Origin: Candidatus Pantoea deserta | GTDB lineage: Bacteria > Pseudomonadota > Gammaproteobacteria > Enterobacterales > Enterobacteriaceae | Direction: 5' to 3' | Length of the DNA stretch: 64,000 bases | Assembly (NCBI RefSeq): GCF_003813865.1 | Contig: NZ_RMVG01000001.1 | Location: 186,001 to 250,000, forward strand | Shown: in pieces, positions 1-9,328 of the stretch | Numbering within the stretch: position 1 is the stretch's first letter | How the letters are laid out: each line of letters opens with the position of its first letter | Made by a program: the position numbers and the translations under genes | The notes under the pieces: generated by a model | The model's database searches: none | The model's input: the letters and a program-made list of their open reading frames with translations, nothing else | Told to the model about the DNA's origin: nothing

Positions 1-607
1 CGCCCGGATCTTCATGCGGCGCGTACTCTTTCTTGTCAGTGTTATTTTTGTACCAGTCGAGGATACGTCCTACGAAGGGTGAAATCAGAAACACGCCCGC
101 TTCGGCGCAGGCACGCGCCTGAGCGAAGGAGAACAGCAGCGTCAGGTTACAGTTGATGCCCTCTTTCTCCAGCTGCTCCGCCGCGCGGATGCCCTGCCAG
201 GTAGAAGCCAGTTTGATCAGGATACGGTCGTTGCTGATGCCCGCATCGTTGTAGAGCTTAATCAGGCTACGCGCTTTGGCGATGCTGCCTTCCGTATCGT
301 AAGAGAGACGCGCATCAACTTCTGTTGAGATACGGCCAGGGATCAGCTTGAGGATCTCCAGACCAATGTTGACGGCCAGTTTGTCCGACACCAGCGAGAT
401 CAGGTCTTCTTTGTTGCCGTTCTGCTCGCGCGCCCAGACGATGGCTTCATCAATCAGCTTACGGTATTCCGGGATTTGCGCGGCGTTAAGAATCAAAGAA
501 GGGTTAGTGGTGGCGTCTTGCGGCTGATACAGCTTCATCGCTGCAATATCACCGGTGTCGGCAACCACGGTGGTGAGTTGACGCAGGGAGGTCAGTTTGT
601 CCGTCAT
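1..607 (-). CDS. talB: Transaldolase B, N-terminal part (cut by window start)
   Basis: Transaldolase moves a three-carbon dihydroxyacetone unit between sugar phosphates in the non-oxidative pentose phosphate pathway, in the cytoplasm. About 202 N-terminal residues are visible. They begin [10 protein letters not shown] and include Asp17, Glu96 and the Schiff-base Lys132 (in ILIKLAST), at the same numbers as E. coli TalB. The start is the ATG read from 607. The C-terminus lies beyond position 1. Next to yaaA it matches the enterobacterial talB-yaaJ-yaaA neighbourhood, although no yaaJ is present here. Confidence 0.95.
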   Translation of the reverse strand, partial: MTDKLTSLRQLTTVVADTGDIAAMKLYQPQDATTNPSLILNAAQIPEYRKLIDEAIVWAREQNGNKEDLISLVSDKLAVNIGLEILKLIPGRISTEVDARLSYDTEGSIAKARSLIKLYNDAGISNDRILIKLASTWQGIRAAEQLEKEGINCNLTLLFSFAQARACAEAGVFLISPFVGRILDWYKNNTDKKEYAPHEDPG

Positions 608-815
608 GTCTCTTGTCTCTTCTGTAATGTCAGGGTGAAAAAGGCTGTTGCGATAATATCATGCGGCAACCGAGGCGCAAGGTCGCCGGATGCCGTTTAC
701 GATAGCGCGAACAAATGGCTGCGATTTGCCGATCGCTGCGCCTTTTTTGCTACACTCGGCAGCCTGACAATCAGCACTTTTCCTGTAGCAACAAGGAATA
801 ATCGAGGAAGCGACT

Positions 816-1592
816 ATGTTAATGGTGATCTCACCCGCCAAAACGCTGGATTTTAGCAGCCCGCTGGCAACGCAACGTTTTACCCAGCCCGCGCTGTTAG
901 AAAAATCACAACAGCTGATTGAGGTGGCGCGCGATCTTACCCCGGCGCAAATCGCTTCACTGATGAGCATCAGCGACAAGCTGGCGCATCTGAACGCCGA
1001 ACGCTTCAACAGCTGGCAGCCTGATTTCACGCTGGAGAATGCGCGTCAGGCGATTCTGGCCTTTAAAGGCGATGTGTATACCGGCTTACAGGCGGAAACC
1101 TTTAGCGAAGCGGACTTTGATTTCGCTCAGCAGCATCTGCGTATGCTGTCTGGCCTGTACGGCGTGCTGCGTCCGCTGGATCTGATGCAGCCTTATCGTC
1201 TGGAAATGGGGATTAAGCTGGCCAGTCCGGCAGGCAAAGATCTCTATAGTTTCTGGGGCGATCTGCTGACGGAACACCTTAACGCGGCGCTACAGGCGCA
1301 GGGCGACGAGGTGCTGATAAATCTGGCCTCAGATGAGTATTTCCGGGCGGTTAAGCCAAAGCAGCTGACTGGACGCGTGATTAAGCCCGTGTTCCTCGAC
1401 GAGAAAAACGGCGCCTTTAAGGTCATCAGCTTTTATGCCAAAAAAGCGCGCGGCCTGATGAGCCGCTACATTATTCAGCATCGCCTGACCGACCCGGCAG
1501 CGCTAGAGCAGTTTGATGTAGAGGGTTACTTTTTTGATGCCGCCGCCAGCAGCGAGAACGAGCTGGTATTTAAGCGCTACGAGCAGAAATAA
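816..1592 (+). CDS. yaaA: Peroxide stress protein YaaA
   Basis: This is a 258-residue cytoplasmic protein of the YaaA/DUF328 family, which limits free iron and oxidative DNA damage during hydrogen peroxide stress in E. coli. The start [13 protein letters not shown] and the length match the family. Conserved blocks include [22 protein letters not shown] near residue 110 and the [12 protein letters not shown] block near 210. It is divergent from talB and transcribed alone. The ATG at 816 is preceded by a purine-rich stretch (cgaggaagcg), a fair ribosome-binding site. Confidence 0.95.
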   Translation: MLMVISPAKTLDFSSPLATQRFTQPALLEKSQQLIEVARDLTPAQIASLMSISDKLAHLNAERFNSWQPDFTLENARQAILAFKGDVYTGLQAETFSEADFDFAQQHLRMLSGLYGVLRPLDLMQPYRLEMGIKLASPAGKDLYSFWGDLLTEHLNAALQAQGDEVLINLASDEYFRAVKPKQLTGRVIKPVFLDEKNGAFKVISFYAKKARGLMSRYIIQHRLTDPAALEQFDVEGYFFDAAASSENELVFKRYEQK

Positions 1593-2002
1593 CCATGGGC
1601 TGGCCGCTCGCTTCAGCGGAGGCCAGTCTTGATGATTAGGGCGCGCGGCATATCGCTCTTGCCTGTTACCGCCCTGTTAATTATCCGATCGCGCGCGTGA
1701 TATTTAGTTAGCATAAGAGAAACCTTAAAAAATAAACTACCGCCTTATTTATCTACATTAATTAACAACTGGCTTTTGTTATTCACCTCTATCCGCGCAG
1801 TTAATTACCGCTTACTCCTCCAGGCAGAGAAGAGCACCCGGCAATATTCCTCTCCGTTGAATATTTATATACGTACCATCAGGAATACTACGTACCTCCA
1901 TAGTCTGACCGGTCGCGTCAGGCTATATATTTTTTGAAATGCAATTAGGCAACAGGGAATATTTTCCTGGTTATTTTGCTTATACCTATAGAGACATTTT
2001 CA
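1593..2002. other. Gene-free AT-rich region upstream of fimbrial operon
   Basis: No coding sequence is supported here. The left part follows yaaA. From about 1680 the DNA becomes clearly AT-rich, as expected for the promoter of a horizontally acquired fimbrial operon and possible H-NS silencing (inference). I found no inverted repeats of the kind that flank an invertible fim switch. Confidence 0.6.
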
Positions 2003-2590
2003 ATGAAGATTAAAAACAGCTTTCTGCCATTGATCCTGGCGGGATTGATGTCATCCGGCGCGGCTTTTGCAGCTCCCACTGATGGTCCTTCCCCCATTCA
2101 TACTAACCCAGGCGCGGATGCTGGTACTCAGGGCGCCGGCGGCGAAGTGAAATTTACCGGTGAAATCACCGATGTATCATGTGAAGTTTCTACTGCCAGC
2201 AAAAATCAGAGCGTTGACTTAGGCAAATGGGCAAAAACCTATTTCGATAGCCGCACTGAAACTACGCAAACGCCTTTCACTATTTCAGTGAAAAATTGCC
2301 CTCAGTCTGTATCGACAGTGGCGGTGCTTTTTGATGGCGATAAAGACAGCGACGACAATACGCTGCTGAAAACCACCGGCGGCGCAACAGGCGTCGGCAT
2401 CAAACTCTATGAATCTGACCGCGCCAGCCCGGTCGCTATCGGTTCCATTTCAAATGCCGTTAACGTTACCTCTGGCAACGAAGGCGGATCGGCCGATCTG
2501 ACTTTCTACGCGGACTATAAGAGTGATGGCGAAGCCATTGCCGTAGGTCAGGCAAACGCCACCTCTAACTTCGTGATGGTTTACAACTAA
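2003..2590 (+). CDS. Major fimbrial subunit (chaperone-usher type 1-like pilin)
   Basis: This secreted pilin builds the fimbrial shaft. The signal peptide ends near residue 23 (SSGAAFA, then APTDG). The mature part has the pilin disulfide pair (Cys in VSCEV and in KNCPQ) and a C-terminal beta-strand motif ending NFVMVYN, which the chaperone and usher recognise. The ATG at 2003 is preferred because it begins directly with the signal peptide. An upstream in-frame start at 1976 would add nine residues that do not look like a signal. It is the first gene of a four-gene operon in standard order: subunit, chaperone, usher, adhesin. Confidence 0.88.
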   Translation: MKIKNSFLPLILAGLMSSGAAFAAPTDGPSPIHTNPGADAGTQGAGGEVKFTGEITDVSCEVSTASKNQSVDLGKWAKTYFDSRTETTQTPFTISVKNCPQSVSTVAVLFDGDKDSDDNTLLKTTGGATGVGIKLYESDRASPVAIGSISNAVNVTSGNEGGSADLTFYADYKSDGEAIAVGQANATSNFVMVYN

Positions 2591-2642
2591 TCGCTGGCAG
2601 GGGAAACCCTGCCTGCTACTTCCTGAAGAAAGAGTAACCGTA

Positions 2643-3320
2643 ATGAAATTTTTTAATTTAAAAAAGATCAGGACTATTGTTCTCCTTTCAGCCTCTCTGC
2701 TGAGCATAACGGCGCAGGCCGGTATTGTTATGGGCGGAACACGCGTTATTTTCCAGGAAGGAAAAAAAGAAGCCACGCTTACCGTAACTAACCAGGATAA
2801 ACAGACGCCTTATCTGGTGCAGTCGTGGATTGAAAACAGTAATAACAGCAAAGCCGCGGTGCCTTTTATCGTCACTCCGCCCCTTTTCCGTCTTGATGCG
2901 GAAAAAGAGAATGTGCTGCGTATTAACTATAATGGTCTGCCGCTGCCGAAAGACCGCGAGTCCGTATTCTGGCTAAACATTAAGTCGATTGCGCCCTCCT
3001 CGCGCGATCAAAATAATCAACTGCAAATCAATATCAAATCCAAATTCAAACTTTTTTACCGCCCCAATGGATTACCCGGCTCGGCGGCGGAGGCCTGGCG
3101 TCAAATTACTTTCCGCCGCGAAGGCAATCAGCTTATTGGCCATAACTCTACGCCCTACTTTGTCTCTTTTTACAAGCTGAGCGTCGGCGGTCATGAAATT
3201 CAGCAGCCAGGGATGATTGGTCCGGGCGAAGAACAGCGCTGGAAGGTGGTCGGTTCCGGACCGGTTACCTGGTCGGCAATTAACGACTTTGGCGGAACCA
3301 CGCCGGAACAAACCCGTTAA
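2643..3320 (+). CDS. Periplasmic fimbrial chaperone (PapD family)
   Basis: This 225-residue protein has a signal peptide ending at about residue 26 (SLLSITAQA). Two immunoglobulin-like domains follow, about residues 27-145 and 150-225. The G1 strand region (NVLRINYNGLPLPKDRESVFWLN) with the family's conserved proline-rich loop marks a PapD/FimC-type chaperone that folds pilins by donor-strand complementation. It lies 52 nt after the pilin and 60 nt before the usher. An AAGAAAGAG ribosome-binding site precedes the start. Confidence 0.92.
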   Translation: MKFFNLKKIRTIVLLSASLLSITAQAGIVMGGTRVIFQEGKKEATLTVTNQDKQTPYLVQSWIENSNNSKAAVPFIVTPPLFRLDAEKENVLRINYNGLPLPKDRESVFWLNIKSIAPSSRDQNNQLQINIKSKFKLFYRPNGLPGSAAEAWRQITFRREGNQLIGHNSTPYFVSFYKLSVGGHEIQQPGMIGPGEEQRWKVVGSGPVTWSAINDFGGTTPEQTR

Positions 3321-3380
3321 TTCTCCTGTTCAATACGGCGCACAGCGTCGTCGTAGCGGATTGTCTCTGGAAATATCGAC

Positions 3381-5921
3381 GTGAAAGCAAGTATTCCGGT
3401 TCTAAAGGTCGCCTCAGAGGCTAATAAACGCCCTACCCGGTCATTCTACCCCTGGCTGGCAGGTTTGCCTGGCGTGCTGATGCTGATTAGCCCGGCGCGC
3501 ACCGCTTTTGCCGAAGATTATTTTAATCCCGCCGCACTGGAGTTCTCTTCGACGCAGCAAAAAAGCGCGGATTTGCACTATTTCAGCCAGCAAGGCGGGG
3601 AAGAGCCAGGGACTTATCACGTTACTATTTTGCTGAACAATACCGCCTGGGAAAGCCGCGATATTACCTTTGTCGAAGGGCGTAAAGGACTGGTTCCGCT
3701 GCTGACCGTTCGGCAGCTGGCGGAGATGGGGGTGAACGTCCGCGCATTCGCCGCTTTCGATCATCTTAAAGAGGGCGAAACCCTACAGGAGCTGGGCAAC
3801 TATATTCCCGACGCCTCGACAAGGTTCGACTTTTCGCAGCAGCAGCTGTTTATCAGTATTCCCCAGATCGCCCTGACGGAACAAAAGCGCGACTATATCG
3901 ATCCCTCGCAGTGGGATGAAGGCGTGCCGGCAGCCTTTGTTAACTACACCCTGTCCGGCTCTCGTTCGCGCAACGAGGGCAGCGACTGGCAGTCGGCGCT
4001 GCTGAACCTGCGCAGCGGCGCCAACATCGGCGCCTGGCGCTTACGCAATACCTCCACCTACCGTTACGACCAGAAAAGTCACTGGCAGTCGCAAACCACT
4101 TATCTTGAACGCGACATTAAGATGCTGAAAAGCCAGTTTCGCGTAGGAGATACCTATACGCCCGGCGAAGTCTTTGACAGCGTGCAGTTCCGCGGGCTAC
4201 AGATGATGTCTGACGACAATATGCTGCCGGACAGCCAGCGCGGTTTCGCGCCGGTAATTCACGGTATTGCTCACAGTAATGCCAGAATTACCGTGCGTCA
4301 GCATGGCTACGTGATTTATGAAACCCAGGTCGCGCCAGGCGCATTCGAGATCAAAGATCTTTACCCAACGGCGCAAAGCGGCGATCTGGAAGTGACCATC
4401 AAAGAGAGCGATGGTACGGAGCGTAAATTTACCCAGCCCTATTCCGCCATCCCTTTTATGCTGCGTCAGGGCCATAAGAAATACAGCCTCAGCGTCGGTC
4501 GTTATCACTACGCCAGCAGCACGCCGCTGCGATCGCCCGTGTTTATGCAGTCCACCTTGTTTTATGGTCTGCCGATGGCGTTTACCGCCTTTGGCGGCGC
4601 GCTGGTGGCGCAAAATTATCACGCGGCCGCGGCCGGTCTGGGAAAAGGATTTGGCGACTTTGGCTCAGTCGGGGTGGATGTCAGCCTGGCGAAAACCGAG
4701 CTGCCTCAGGGCAGGCACAGCAGCGGTCAGTCGGTGCGGGTGCAGTATCAGAAGAGTTTCGCCTCCACCAATACCACCTTTAGCATGGCGAACTACCGCT
4801 ACTCATCCGGCGGGTTTTACTCTTTCAGCGAAGCAAACGCCCTGATGAGTCCGTCATCCTTTGTGAACAACAAGCGCAGTCGCTCAGAGATTTCCGTTTC
4901 GCAGGGTATCGGCGATTATGGCAGCCTCAGCCTCGCCGCCTATACGCAGAACTACTGGCGAAGCGGCAGCCAGGAGCGGACGCTGCATCTCGGCTTTTAC
5001 AGCACCATTAAAAGCGTCTCATGGGGCATAGGTTATTTTTACACCGACTCCAGCGGCAGCAAAAAAGCTGACCGCGCCATTACGTTCAACCTCAGCATTC
5101 CCCTCAGCGCCCTGCTGCCGGACAGCTCGGTCAGCTACAGCATGAATAGCGACAACGACGGCAATACCTCTCAGCAGGTGGCCCTGTCGGGATCGATGCT
5201 GGAGAACAGAAATCTCTCCTACAGCCTGCAACAGGGCTATGACAGCAACGGGCAGAACGTAAACAGCAACGCCTCGCTGAGCTATCGCGGCAGCCGCGGT
5301 ACGGCCAGCCTGGGCGTCAGTCATGATAAACGCAGCAGCCAGCTTAGCTATGGTCTGGCGGGCGGCGTCGTCGCGCATGCGCACGGCGTCACGCTGAGCC
5401 AGCCGCTGGGCGATACGTTCGGCATTGTCCGGGTGCCCGGCGCCAGCGACGTGAGCATCCAAAGCGCCAGCGACGTCAGCACCGATGGACGCGGCTATGC
5501 AGTGGTTCCCTCGCTGTCGCCCTACCACAAAAACACCGTTGAGCTGGATGAAGGGACGCTGCCGGACAACATCGACGTCGAGCTGGGCGCGCAGAGCGTC
5601 ATTCCTACCAGCGGCGCGATAATGATGATTGACTACGCCACCCACATCGGCAATCGGGTGCTGTTTACGCTGACTTATCAGGATGGGACGCCGCCATTCG
5701 GCGCCACGGCGAAAGTGGATCTGCCAAAACAGGAAGAAGGCAGCAGCAGCGGCATCGTCGCCGAAAACGGGCAGCTCTATCTGAGCGGCGTGCCGGCGCA
5801 GGGAACGATCGTCCTGACCTGGCGCGAAGATGGCATGTCGAAAACCTGCCGTGCGCCATTCCGCCTGCCGGACACGCCCTCAGCCAGTTCGGTCAAATTG
5901 ATCTCCGCCATCTGCCGGTAA
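3381..5921 (+). CDS. Outer-membrane fimbrial usher
   Basis: This 846-residue usher of the PapC/FimD family is the outer-membrane pore that receives chaperone-subunit complexes and assembles the pilus. After a long N-terminal extension and signal sequence (about residues 1-45, ending RTAFA), the mature N-terminal domain begins EDYFNPAALEF. A large beta-barrel with plug follows, then C-terminal domains ending with a disulfide-type cysteine pair (KTCRAPFRL and ISAICR), which is typical of ushers. The start is GTG. The adhesin gene begins 16 nt after the stop, so translation is probably coupled within the operon. Confidence 0.95.
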   Translation: MKASIPVLKVASEANKRPTRSFYPWLAGLPGVLMLISPARTAFAEDYFNPAALEFSSTQQKSADLHYFSQQGGEEPGTYHVTILLNNTAWESRDITFVEGRKGLVPLLTVRQLAEMGVNVRAFAAFDHLKEGETLQELGNYIPDASTRFDFSQQQLFISIPQIALTEQKRDYIDPSQWDEGVPAAFVNYTLSGSRSRNEGSDWQSALLNLRSGANIGAWRLRNTSTYRYDQKSHWQSQTTYLERDIKMLKSQFRVGDTYTPGEVFDSVQFRGLQMMSDDNMLPDSQRGFAPVIHGIAHSNARITVRQHGYVIYETQVAPGAFEIKDLYPTAQSGDLEVTIKESDGTERKFTQPYSAIPFMLRQGHKKYSLSVGRYHYASSTPLRSPVFMQSTLFYGLPMAFTAFGGALVAQNYHAAAAGLGKGFGDFGSVGVDVSLAKTELPQGRHSSGQSVRVQYQKSFASTNTTFSMANYRYSSGGFYSFSEANALMSPSSFVNNKRSRSEISVSQGIGDYGSLSLAAYTQNYWRSGSQERTLHLGFYSTIKSVSWGIGYFYTDSSGSKKADRAITFNLSIPLSALLPDSSVSYSMNSDNDGNTSQQVALSGSMLENRNLSYSLQQGYDSNGQNVNSNASLSYRGSRGTASLGVSHDKRSSQLSYGLAGGVVAHAHGVTLSQPLGDTFGIVRVPGASDVSIQSASDVSTDGRGYAVVPSLSPYHKNTVELDEGTLPDNIDVELGAQSVIPTSGAIMMIDYATHIGNRVLFTLTYQDGTPPFGATAKVDLPKQEEGSSSGIVAENGQLYLSGVPAQGTIVLTWREDGMSKTCRAPFRLPDTPSASSVKLISAICR

Positions 5922-5937
5922 TAAACAGGAACAACTC

Positions 5938-7044
5938 ATGAACGTATCTATGTCCCTAACGACGCCGCTGCTGGCTTTAGCGGCCCTGTTCAGCCTGCAA
6001 GCTTATGCGCAGGAGGAGTGTCACGGCGTCAGTCAGATTGTGGTTCAGACCCATGACGTCAACTATCTACCGGGCGCCACCGACGGCACGCCCATTTCCG
6101 CCCAGATGCCGCTGGATAACGATAACGCCTTTAACTGTAATAAAAACAACGGTGATAGCGGCCTGGCATATAAAGATATCGGCTACACCATAGACGCTGA
6201 AGAGAGCGGCCTGCAAGCCACCCTTGAGGGCGGTCACAGCACGCCGATTTATCGCATTGCGGGGACCAACGGCATTGGTTTCGCCATCGGCTTTAAAGAG
6301 CCTACCTACTGCGGCGGCTCCTTTTACGATTCCACGGCGAAAGGCAAACGCGTCTCTATTTGCAACTCGATGACCAGTTCGCAGATTAATCAGGCCAACA
6401 CGCTGACCATGCAGTCTTATCTGGTGTTTTATAAAATTCCTTCGCAGTCCTCGCCGCTCCATCCGGGTAATCAGCCCGCTAACGTGCCCGAAACCACTAT
6501 CGGTACCGCCACGTTGCAGGTTGGCGACAGCGCCGCCAGCAGCCAGCCGATCGCCGACAAACCCAGGGTGATCCTGTCCAGCTTTACCGTGAAGTACGGA
6601 AGCTGCGCCGTGACGTCCAATCAGTCGACAATCAATGTCGATATGGGCAAAGTGAGCAGAAGCGAATTTAGCGGCATAGGCAGTAAAGCGGGCAGCGAAA
6701 AAAGTTTTCAGATTCAGGTGTTGTGTGAAAACAGCGCGTCGGTAAAAGTCGGCTTCTTTGGCATGGCCTCTGCTGGCGATAAAGATGCGCTGGCGCTTAC
6801 GCCTCAGACCAATTCCGCATCAGGCGTCGGCGTCGCGCTCTCCTACGGCTCCGGCCTTCAGGTTGCGGCGGGTCAGCGAGTGCCGCTGAATACGCCGACC
6901 GATCAGCTGCCGGTATTAGCGACGCTCAATACGCCGAATCAGACCCAGACGCTGGAGTTTAAAGCGCAATATATCCAGACGGATGCGCAGATTACGGCGG
7001 GCAAAGCCGACAGTATCGCGACCTTCAATCTGGTTTATAACTAG
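5938..7044 (+). CDS. Fimbrial tip adhesin, two-domain
   Basis: The protein has 368 residues and a signal peptide ending at about residue 24 (FSLQAYA). Residues about 25-205 form a cysteine-containing N-terminal domain consistent with a receptor-binding lectin domain. The C-terminal part, from about residue 210, is a pilin domain with the typical cysteine pair (GSCAV and VLCEN) and the terminal FNLVYN strand. Length, order and the last position in the operon fit a FimH-like tip adhesin. The receptor cannot be predicted. The binding domain is not one I recognise by sequence. Confidence 0.85.
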   Translation: MNVSMSLTTPLLALAALFSLQAYAQEECHGVSQIVVQTHDVNYLPGATDGTPISAQMPLDNDNAFNCNKNNGDSGLAYKDIGYTIDAEESGLQATLEGGHSTPIYRIAGTNGIGFAIGFKEPTYCGGSFYDSTAKGKRVSICNSMTSSQINQANTLTMQSYLVFYKIPSQSSPLHPGNQPANVPETTIGTATLQVGDSAASSQPIADKPRVILSSFTVKYGSCAVTSNQSTINVDMGKVSRSEFSGIGSKAGSEKSFQIQVLCENSASVKVGFFGMASAGDKDALALTPQTNSASGVGVALSYGSGLQVAAGQRVPLNTPTDQLPVLATLNTPNQTQTLEFKAQYIQTDAQITAGKADSIATFNLVYN

Positions 7045-7056
7045 CAGCGTGATACA

Positions 7057-7097
7057 GCGCGCCGGTTGACGCCCGACAAGGGGGACAACCGGCGCGC
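7057..7097. terminator. 12-bp perfect inverted repeat between adhesin and thrC
   Basis: Arms at 7057-7068 and 7086-7097 (GCGCGCCGGTTG and its complement) can form a strong hairpin with a 17-nt loop. It lies between the convergent ends of the adhesin gene and thrC. There is no T-tract, so bidirectional termination is an inference from position. Confidence 0.5.
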
Positions 7098-7106
7098 CGT
7101 CAGCGG

Positions 7107-8393
7107 TTACGCCTTCAGAAGAAAGGCGCGCAGCGGCGCAAAATCAGCCTGCATGGTATGCGACAACAGCGGCAGGTCGGCGCGGTCCGCCAGCGCCTGC
7201 GGCAGCGGCAGCGTCTGGCCGAGAATCTCTTCCACGCTCTCCTTGAACTTCGCCGGATGCGCCGTGCCGAGGAACAAACCAAACTCCCCTTCCTGCAATT
7301 GATCGCGCAGCAGGCGGTAAGCGATAGCTGCGTGCGGCTCGGAGATATAGCCGATCTCCGCCAGTTCGCGCATGGTCGACTGCGTGGTCTCGTCGCTCAC
7401 CGCGCCGTAAGCGAGATCGGTCAGACGCCAGGTTTTGCGGCGAAACAGCTCTTCGACGCGCGGCCAGTTATTAGGCTGGCTGACATCCATCGCATTCGAT
7501 AAGGTGGCGACGGTGGCGTTCGGCGTCCAGCTGCCGCCTTCAAGAAAGCGCGGCACGGTATCATTAGCATTGGTCGCCGCGATAAAGCGCTTGATCGGCA
7601 GGCCCAGCGATTTCGCCAGCAGGCCGGCGGTAAGATCGCCGAAGTTGCCGCTCGGCACCGACACCACCAGCTGATTGCGCTTCTCCTGGGGCAGCTGCGC
7701 GACCGCTTCAAAGTAGTAGCAGATCTGCGCCAGCAGGCGACTGATGTTGATAGAGTTAGCCGAGTTCAGCCCAATCGCTTTCTTCAGCTCTTCATCGTCG
7801 AACGCCTGCTTCACCAGCGCCTGGCAGGCGTCAAAGTCGCCGTCGATGGCGATGGTTTCGATATTGCCGCCCAGCGTACAGAACAGTTTTTCCTGAAGCG
7901 GGCTGATTTTGCCCTGCGGGTAGAGGATCACGACGCGCACGTTTTCCATGCCGTAAAACGCGTGCGCCACGGCCGCGCCGGTGTCGCCGGACGTCGCGGT
8001 AAGAATAGTGATCTTCTCGTCCGCGCCCGAAACATAAGAGAGCATTTGCGCCATAAAACGGCCGCCAAAGTCTTTAAACGCCAGCGTTGGACCGTGAAAC
8101 AGCTCCAGACAGGAGATGTCTTCGCTGACCTTCGCGACCGGCGCAGGGAAGGCAAACGCGGTTTTCACACGCTCGGCCAGCTGGTGCGGCGCGATTTCGT
8201 CGCCGATATAGGCAGAGAGGATTTTGCTGCTGCGGCTGACAAAGTCCATCTCCAGCATCGCGTCGATGTCGGTCAGCTCAAACTCTGGCAGTTCAAGCGG
8301 AAAGAACAGTCCCTGCTGCGAACCCAGGCCCTGTTTCACCGCCTGCGAAAAGCTCACCTGCTCGTTATGATCTTTAAGGTTGTAGAGTTTCAT
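7107..8393 (-). CDS. thrC: Threonine synthase
   Basis: ThrC converts O-phosphohomoserine to L-threonine using pyridoxal phosphate, the last step of threonine synthesis. The 428 residues match the enterobacterial enzyme in length. The PLP lysine is Lys107 in GPTLAFKDFGG, and the phosphate-binding SGDTGAAVAHAF segment follows. Its start lies 3 nt from the thrB stop, which makes it the last gene of thrLABC. Confidence 0.97.
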   Translation of the reverse strand: MKLYNLKDHNEQVSFSQAVKQGLGSQQGLFFPLELPEFELTDIDAMLEMDFVSRSSKILSAYIGDEIAPHQLAERVKTAFAFPAPVAKVSEDISCLELFHGPTLAFKDFGGRFMAQMLSYVSGADEKITILTATSGDTGAAVAHAFYGMENVRVVILYPQGKISPLQEKLFCTLGGNIETIAIDGDFDACQALVKQAFDDEELKKAIGLNSANSINISRLLAQICYYFEAVAQLPQEKRNQLVVSVPSGNFGDLTAGLLAKSLGLPIKRFIAATNANDTVPRFLEGGSWTPNATVATLSNAMDVSQPNNWPRVEELFRRKTWRLTDLAYGAVSDETTQSTMRELAEIGYISEPHAAIAYRLLRDQLQEGEFGLFLGTAHPAKFKESVEEILGQTLPLPQALADRADLPLLSHTMQADFAPLRAFLLKA

Positions 8394-8396
8394 GCG

Positions 8397-9326
8397 TTAT
8401 CCCAGTTTACGTGCGCCGGCCGTATCAAGACGGCAAATATGGACGAAGCCTTCATCATTTTGCAGATAGTGCTGGCGCAGCCAGTCCGCCATCCGCTGTG
8501 CCGTTTCCATCTGGTTGCAAACGGCGAAGAGCGTTGGGCCTGAGCCGGAAATGCCGCAGGCCAGCGCGCCGATGTCGGCAGCCGCGCCGCGCGCCTCGGC
8601 AAAGCCCGGCAGCAGTTTAGTGCGGTAAGGTTCAGCAATGACATCCTGCATCAGTTTAGCGGCCAGCAGCGGCTGGCGGGTATGGCAGGCATGAATAAAG
8701 CCGGCCAGCAGGCGGCCATGCTTAATCACGTCGTCTTTGCGGTATTGCGCGGGCAGAATGGCGCGCGCCTCGGCGGTGGAGACTTTAATGCCCGGATAGG
8801 CCATCACCCACAGCCAGTCGTCGAAGCCAGGCACGGCCTGACTGATAATGCCGTTCTCCTCCAGCATCAGCTGAATGCCGCCGAGGAAGCACGGCGCGAC
8901 GTTGTCATAGTGCACGCTGCCGGAAATGCGCCCTTCCAGCTCTCCCATCAGCGTCAGCAGCTGCGTGTCGCTGAGCGGTTTGCCGCAATATTCATTCATC
9001 GCCAGTAAACCGGCAACCACTGAGCAGGCGCTGGAGCCAAGACCGGAGCCAATCGGCATATTTTTTTCCAGCGTCATCGCCACCGGCACCTCTTCGCCGA
9101 TCGCCTCACAGAAGCGCTGCCAGCACTGGTAAACGATATTTTCTTTGGGATCGTCTGGCAGCTTGCTGACGAAACGCCCGCTGTTTTGCAACGAAAAGCG
9201 CGGAGCCGCCTCTACCGAAACGCAGTCGCCCAGCAACGAGCCATCCACCGGCGACACCGCCGCGCCCAGCACATCAAAGCCGACGCTAACGTTGCCAATC
9301 GAGGCCGGTGCGTAAATTTTTACCAT
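8397..9326 (-). CDS. thrB: Homoserine kinase
   Basis: This GHMP-family kinase phosphorylates homoserine with ATP. It has 309 residues starting [12 protein letters not shown], and the ATP-binding motif [13 protein letters not shown] lies near residue 95. Two adjacent ATG codons sit at 9329 and 9326. The second gives the MVK start conserved in E. coli. The thrA stop and these ATGs overlap or nearly touch (TGATGATGG), which implies translational coupling. Confidence 0.97.
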   Translation of the reverse strand: MVKIYAPASIGNVSVGFDVLGAAVSPVDGSLLGDCVSVEAAPRFSLQNSGRFVSKLPDDPKENIVYQCWQRFCEAIGEEVPVAMTLEKNMPIGSGLGSSACSVVAGLLAMNEYCGKPLSDTQLLTLMGELEGRISGSVHYDNVAPCFLGGIQLMLEENGIISQAVPGFDDWLWVMAYPGIKVSTAEARAILPAQYRKDDVIKHGRLLAGFIHACHTRQPLLAAKLMQDVIAEPYRTKLLPGFAEARGAAADIGALACGISGSGPTLFAVCNQMETAQRMADWLRQHYLQNDEGFVHICRLDTAGARKLG

Positions 9327-9328
9327 CA

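Noticed and set aside
1680..2002. Possible invertible fimbrial promoter switch
   Set aside because: No pair of inverted repeats of suitable length and no recombinase gene were found; only short imperfect repeats are present.
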